From Rhizoctonia solani (taxonomy: Eukaryota; Basidiomycota; Agaricomycetes; Cantharellales; Ceratobasidiaceae), in NCBI RefSeq assembly GCF_016906535.1, contig NC_057375.1, forward strand, positions 434,001-498,000: a stretch of 64,000 bases of DNA, read 5' to 3'. The notes beneath the pieces were generated by a model that was not told the DNA's origin, searched no databases, and was given only the letters and a program-made list of their open reading frames with translations. This document shows, piece by piece, positions 59,718-64,000 of this stretch (position 1 is the first letter of the stretch; every line of letters begins with the position of its first letter). The position numbers and the translations under genes are program-made.

Positions 59718-62700
59718 TTAAAGGCTCTTGGCGGAGTCACAAGCCTTTTTCAGTTGTGACTTGTTGAAGCGTTGGATTTCCTCTTGACTATGTTCCAGGA
59801 GTTCCTTGGGTTCCCATGAATTGTCTTCTGGACCGTAACCTTTCCATTTTATCAGGTAGAACCACTTTCCTTGTTGACGTTTTGAGTCAATGATCTGTTC
59901 AACTTTGTACTCTTCCTCCCCTTCTATTGTTTCAGGGGGAGGTCGTTCCGGGAATGGTTGACTTGGTGACTCGTGGCTCTTTGATAGCAACCCAACATAG
60001 AAGACGTCATGGATTTTCAGAGTTTCTGGGAGTTCCAGGCGGTAGGCGTGGCTGGAGATTTTCTCAAGGATTTTGAAGGGACCAAGACGTTTGGGGTCCA
60101 ATTTGTTTGAATTGGTCCTGAGTTCTACGTTCTTTCCATCTAGCCAGACTTTCTCTCCTATCAAGTACTCCGGTACTGTTCCTTGGTTCCTGGTCATCCG
60201 TTCTTTGCTTAGTTTGAGGGCTGACTTGGCTTCCTTCCATTCCCGGGCTAGTGTGTCTGCTACATTGTCTGCCTCTGGTACGTTGGCTGGGACGTTGGAA
60301 GGGTTCATCACTGGGCTTCGTCCGTAGACCAGTTCAAAGGGTGTTTTTCCCGTTGCTGCGTGTTTGGCATTATTGTACGCATATTCCGCCAAAGGTAACC
60401 AGGCTGCCCAATCAGAATGATCAGCTGCAACGTAGGAGCGTAGGTAAAATTCGATGAACTGGTTGACTCTTTCCGTTTGCCCATCTGACTCTGGGTGATA
60501 AGCCAAAGAGAATGCTGGTTTCACTCCAAGTCACTGGTAAAGTGCCCTTAGGAATTTTCCCGTGAAGGTAGTTCCTCTATCCAAGACTGTTTTGACAGGT
60601 AGCCCATGGAGTTTCCAGACGTGGGTAATGAATAGATCCGCCAGACCCCTTGCTGTGACCTTCTTGGAAGTGGGGATAAAATGGCCAAATTTGGAAAAGG
60701 AGTCTATTACCACCAGTATAGCGTTGTGACCTTGGGACTTGGGAAACCCTGTAATGAAGTCATAAGAGATGGTGTGGAACGGATAAGGGGGAACTTCTAG
60801 GGGTTTAAGGGCGATGACAGGAGCATGAGCGCGTTGGTTGGCTTGGCAGATAGGGCAACATTCTACCCATTCTTTGGCTGTAGACTTCATGCCAGGCCAC
60901 CAGTAGTTACAACTTAGGAGTTCGAGGGTTCTTTGCTGACCTGGATGTCCTGCTAGGGGGGAGTCGTGGAATTCTCTGAGGAGTCTTTCCTTCAGGGGTT
61001 CATTGTCTGGAATTACCAATTTTCCCCGGTACCAGAGGAGGTCCTCTTCCCAGTCGTAATCCTTGTACGCCTTCCTTATTGATGGGGGAGCATTGTCGGC
61101 ATCCTTGGTCAGGAACTGGATGATGGAATCCAGGGAGGGATCTTCCCTTAGTTTGGAACGTACTTCTGTGACAATCTCCAGTTCTTCCTGAGATGTGTTT
61201 GCAAAGACTTCTGCTGGAAGCATGACTTCTGGTTCTGAGGGGTTGTCAACATAGTCTGATCGCCTGGACAATGCGTCTGGCTTTCCCGACTGTTTCCCTG
61301 GTTGGTAGTGGATTTCAAAATTGAAGTTGCTCAGGAATATGCGCCATCTTGCGTGTCGCCGGTTGAATGTCCTTGCCTGCATCCAGTATTCTAAGTTCCA
61401 ATGGTCTGTGAACACCTGTACTGGTTTATCCGTTGCCTCCAGGAATATCCTCCATTCTTCCAGTGCCTTAATAATTGCCAGGAGCTCCTTATTGTGGGTG
61501 TCATAATTAGCTTCTGCACTGGAGAAGGACTTGGACATGTAAGCAATTGGGTGAAGGCGGTTATCCTCCCCTCGTTGGCTTAGGATGGCTCCCATAGCTA
61601 CTCCTGACGCATTGGTTTCCAGGTAATACGGTTGGTCAGGTTTGGAGTGGATAAGGACCGGGGACTTAGTAACCAGAGATTTCAACTCCCGAAACGCCTC
61701 TTCTTCTTGGATTTCCCACGTCCATGGGGTTTCCTTCTTTGTGAGATTGTGGAGGGGACGGGCAACCAAGCTGAAATTGGGAATGAAGCGCCTAAGGTAG
61801 TTGACAAACCCTAGGAAGGCTTGGACCTGTTTAACGGTTTTGGGCGTGGGCCAGGTAGTGACGGCCTCAATCTTCTTTTGGTCCATTGAGAACCCAGCTG
61901 GGGAAATGACAATGCCAAGGTAATCTACTGTCGTAACATGGAAGTGGCACTTAGAGAGTTTACAGAACAGCTGATTCCTCAATAGCCGTGATAGGACCTC
62001 CCTGACATGGGTTGGGTGGTCCTTGGGGTCTTCCAAGAAGATCAGGATGTCATCCAAGTAGATCACCACAGTGACGTCGATGAGGTCCCTAAACAGATTG
62101 TTCATGAAGTGTTGGAACGCTGCGGGGGCATTGGTAAGACCAAAGGGCATCACTAGGTACTCAAATAGGCCGTATTTAGTCCTAAAAGCTGTCTTCCATT
62201 CATCACCTTCCTTGATCCAAACGTTATTATAGCCCCAGCGTAAGTCCAATTTTGTGAAGACCTTGGCATGCCTAAGTTTAGCCATGAGGTCGTCCTGCCT
62301 TGGTAAGGGATATACATTCTTATGGGTAACGTCATTCAACTTCCTGTAATCAACAACCAGCCTGAGGGAACCATTGGCCTTTTTGACAAACATTACTGGA
62401 GCGCCAGCAGAGGAGGTACTAGGACGGATTTTGCCTGTGGCCAGTTCTTCATCAATATGCTGCTTTAGCGCTCTTGATTCTGCGTCGGTCATTCCGTAAA
62501 TTGGCCCGGGGGAAAGTTTGGCATTGGGAATAAGGTCTATTGCAATATCGTATTCCCTGTGAGGGGGTAGGACCTTAAATTCTTCTTTGCCAAATACTTT
62601 AGCAAACTCATGGTACTGAGGGGGGAGGTCTGCTAGAGGATCTGGGTCCGCTTCTTCCTTGGAGGCAATTTGTGCTTGTTCAGGGAAGGTGACTGTCCCT

Positions 62701-63140
62701 TGATGCCAATCAATGAGTGGGGATTCTGATGTGAGCCAAGTCATTCCTAGGATAGCGGAGGTGTTCCCAATGGGGCAGACTAGGAAAGGAATGGAGTGTT
62801 TATGGCCATTGGCCAAAACCGCGAGTTGAACCTGGTGCCATATGCAACCAGTCTGGGAAATTGTACCATCTAACATTCTCACAACTCGTGGATTTTCAAG
62901 CTGGGTTTTTGGTATTTTATATTTTTCCACAATCAAGGGGGAGATGAAGTTCAATGTGGCTCCTGAGTCAATGAGAGTTTTAAGGTGTTCCGTTGGGAAG
63001 TTGTGTAGTTTGAGATTGATAAATAAAAGAGGCTTCTTATTTGAGTCTAGAGCCAAAGATACAAATTTGCAATCCAATACATGCACATCTAATTTAGGGA
63101 CCAGGGACTTGACGGTAGTCCTTGGCCTTAGTCTTTTCCC
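59718..63140 (-). pseudogene. E4 pol, one stop and an RNase H change
   Basis: Nearly complete: protease LIDSGATLNFI, RT with intact YLDD, MPFGLTNAPAAFQ, RNase H, integrase (HPGQQRTL, CCPICQ, VVIDSFSKFG, DGQTERVNQF) and a full chromodomain ending SAKSL. Breaks: TGA at 60531-60533 inside RALYQ/LG, where E3 and E0 have Arg, and Asn (codon 61611-61613) replacing the conserved Asp of the RNase H segment (TNASG here, TDASG in E3). Entry is by the frameshift site at 63134-63140. Confidence 0.9.
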
Positions 63141-64000
63141 AACCCTTCCTCTTCTGCTACCTTGGCCACTTCCTTGATCGTGGCTTTCCAACCATTAGGG
63201 CATTGTTTGATGCCATGCCCTTTTTGGCCGCACTTGACGCAAAGGCCAGATGCGCGGCGGCGGTCCCTTTCTTCCGGGGTGACGTAGTTGGGATCCTCGG
63301 ATAGGCGGACCCTGGTGGTAGTGGTGGAGGTAGTGGCCGCGGTGGCCAAGGGCTTGGCAGGGAGCTTCTTGGGACGGTTCTCCTTGTTCTCCCGACAAAT
63401 GTTGTCAATCTTGATGGAGGCAGCAAAGATAGCCTCTAACTCGTCGGGAATACTGTCTTTGGTAGACAGGAGTTCTTTGACCTTCCAGTGAAGACTGCGT
63501 GTGAATTGGGCAATATATGCCTCCTTGTTCCAGTTGAGTTCCGCCATGAGATTGCGGAATTCCGTGACATACTCCAACGTGGTTGTGGTCTGAGTCAACG
63601 CGGCAATCTTCCTGGCAGCCGCCCTTTTGGCATCAGGGTCTGCAAATGCCTCCTTAAATTTGGCCGTTAAGGCCGGGATGGTGGTCGGCGGGTTGCCCTT
63701 GCCCTTGATGATGGCTCCTATGACAGGGAGTGCCCAATCGGCTGCCTTTTCTGTCATGTGGTAAAGTATCCACACAACCATTTGCTCCTCCTTGTCAAAT
63801 TGGTCCCTGTGTAGGGCCACCCAGAGCAGCATGCGGTCCAGCCATTGCGTGGCCTTGCGTCCCCTAATGTCTCCTTTATAAGGGTTGGGGAGGTCCATCT
63901 TGGGTCTTTTTACGCTGGACCCTGCGTCAAAGGGGGTGAGGGAGCTGAGTGACCGCCTAGGCGTTCCCTGAGGCTCTTTTTTGGTTGCCTTGGCTCTTCT
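63128..64000 (-). CDS. E4 gag, 5' end outside the window
   Basis: Capsid core (KATQWLDRMLLWVALHRDQF, DPDAKRAAARKI, YVTEFRNLMAELNW) and CCHC knuckle CVKCGQKGHGIKQC, ending GLGKD with TAA at 63128-63130. The frame stays open to the window edge and matches E3 gag closely (TPFDAGSSVKRPKMDLP). Confidence 0.87.
   Translation of the reverse strand, partial: RRAKATKKEPQGTPRRSLSSLTPFDAGSSVKRPKMDLPNPYKGDIRGRKATQWLDRMLLWVALHRDQFDKEEQMVVWILYHMTEKAADWALPVIGAIIKGKGNPPTTIPALTAKFKEAFADPDAKRAAARKIAALTQTTTTLEYVTEFRNLMAELNWNKEAYIAQFTRSLHWKVKELLSTKDSIPDELEAIFAASIKIDNICRENKENRPKKLPAKPLATAATTSTTTTRVRLSEDPNYVTPEERDRRRASGLCVKCGQKGHGIKQCPNGWKATIKEVAKVAEEEGLGKD
63134..63140 (-). promoter_or_regulatory. E4 -1 ribosomal frameshift site
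   Basis: G GGA AAA in the gag frame, same position relative to the gag stop as in E3, leading into the pol frame. Confidence 0.75.

Larger units (their letters stand above)
59145..64000 (-). mobile_element. E4: Ty3/gypsy chromovirus inserted in E0, runs off the window
   Basis: Has a 3' LTR, polypurine tract, pol and part of gag; the 5' LTR is beyond 64000. The left flank is AATCA (59140-59144), so its target duplication would be expected as AATCA on the far side. It belongs to the same family as E3 and E0. Confidence 0.9.

Overview
The window reads as nuclear DNA of a filamentous basidiomycete, most likely an agaricomycete of the Rhizoctonia/Ceratobasidium kind. Genes are cut by many 45-65 nt GT-AG introns, intergenic gaps are short, and the right half is stacked Ty3/gypsy chromoviruses of the Tf1/sushi type. 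The genus is an inference from gene and repeat style; the basidiomycete assignment is firmer. No bacterial-style operon, CRISPR array, rRNA or credible functional tRNA was seen.

Left half (1-31.3 kb) is ordinary gene space. It holds a nucleolar RRM protein of the Nop4/RBM28 family (474-3730, minus), two adjacent LtrA-like multi-pass membrane proteins (5371-8710 and 10006-13379, plus), a TLC-domain membrane protein (15147-16219, minus), a third LtrA paralogue (17115-20168, plus), an AzgA-type purine permease (20744-23352, minus) and a CSC1/OSCA-like osmosensitive channel (27291-31267, plus). Five of the seven are polytopic membrane proteins apart from the RNA-binding protein at the left edge and the smaller TLC protein, which is itself membrane-bound. 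Three of the genes (LtrA-2, permease, channel) carry small indels, mostly at short homopolymers, inside conserved coding sequence, so either the assembly has residual errors or these copies are decaying.

Middle (31.6-37.7 kb) is a large inverted duplication: two 1.1-kb arms about 3.85 kb apart. Each arm carries the same small intron-containing gene for an unidentified, possibly beta-trefoil, protein plus a tRNA-like B box. The left copy looks intact in most respects; the right copy has lost a splice donor and is frameshifted.

Right part (39.1-64 kb) is a nested retrotransposon block. E1 (plus) has a 5' LTR that is itself split by a solo LTR, followed by a gag relic. E2 (plus) has gag and pol broken by stops and shifts, and a 5' LTR without U3. 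E0 (minus) was invaded by a complete element E3 (51268-57693, 5-bp target duplication), by a solo LTR and by E4, which runs off the right edge. E3 and E4 share a canonical -1 frameshift heptamer between gag and pol. In E1, E2 and E3 the sequence 2 nt inside the 5' LTR is an 11-13 nt perfect complement of the predicted start of the transcript, the arrangement known for self-priming Tf1. E3 also carries a 173-bp TG...CA insertion with a tRNA-like hairpin core and a 5-bp target duplication. Inactivating changes are repeatedly CGA-to-TGA, pointing to cytosine-methylation decay or a RIP-like process.
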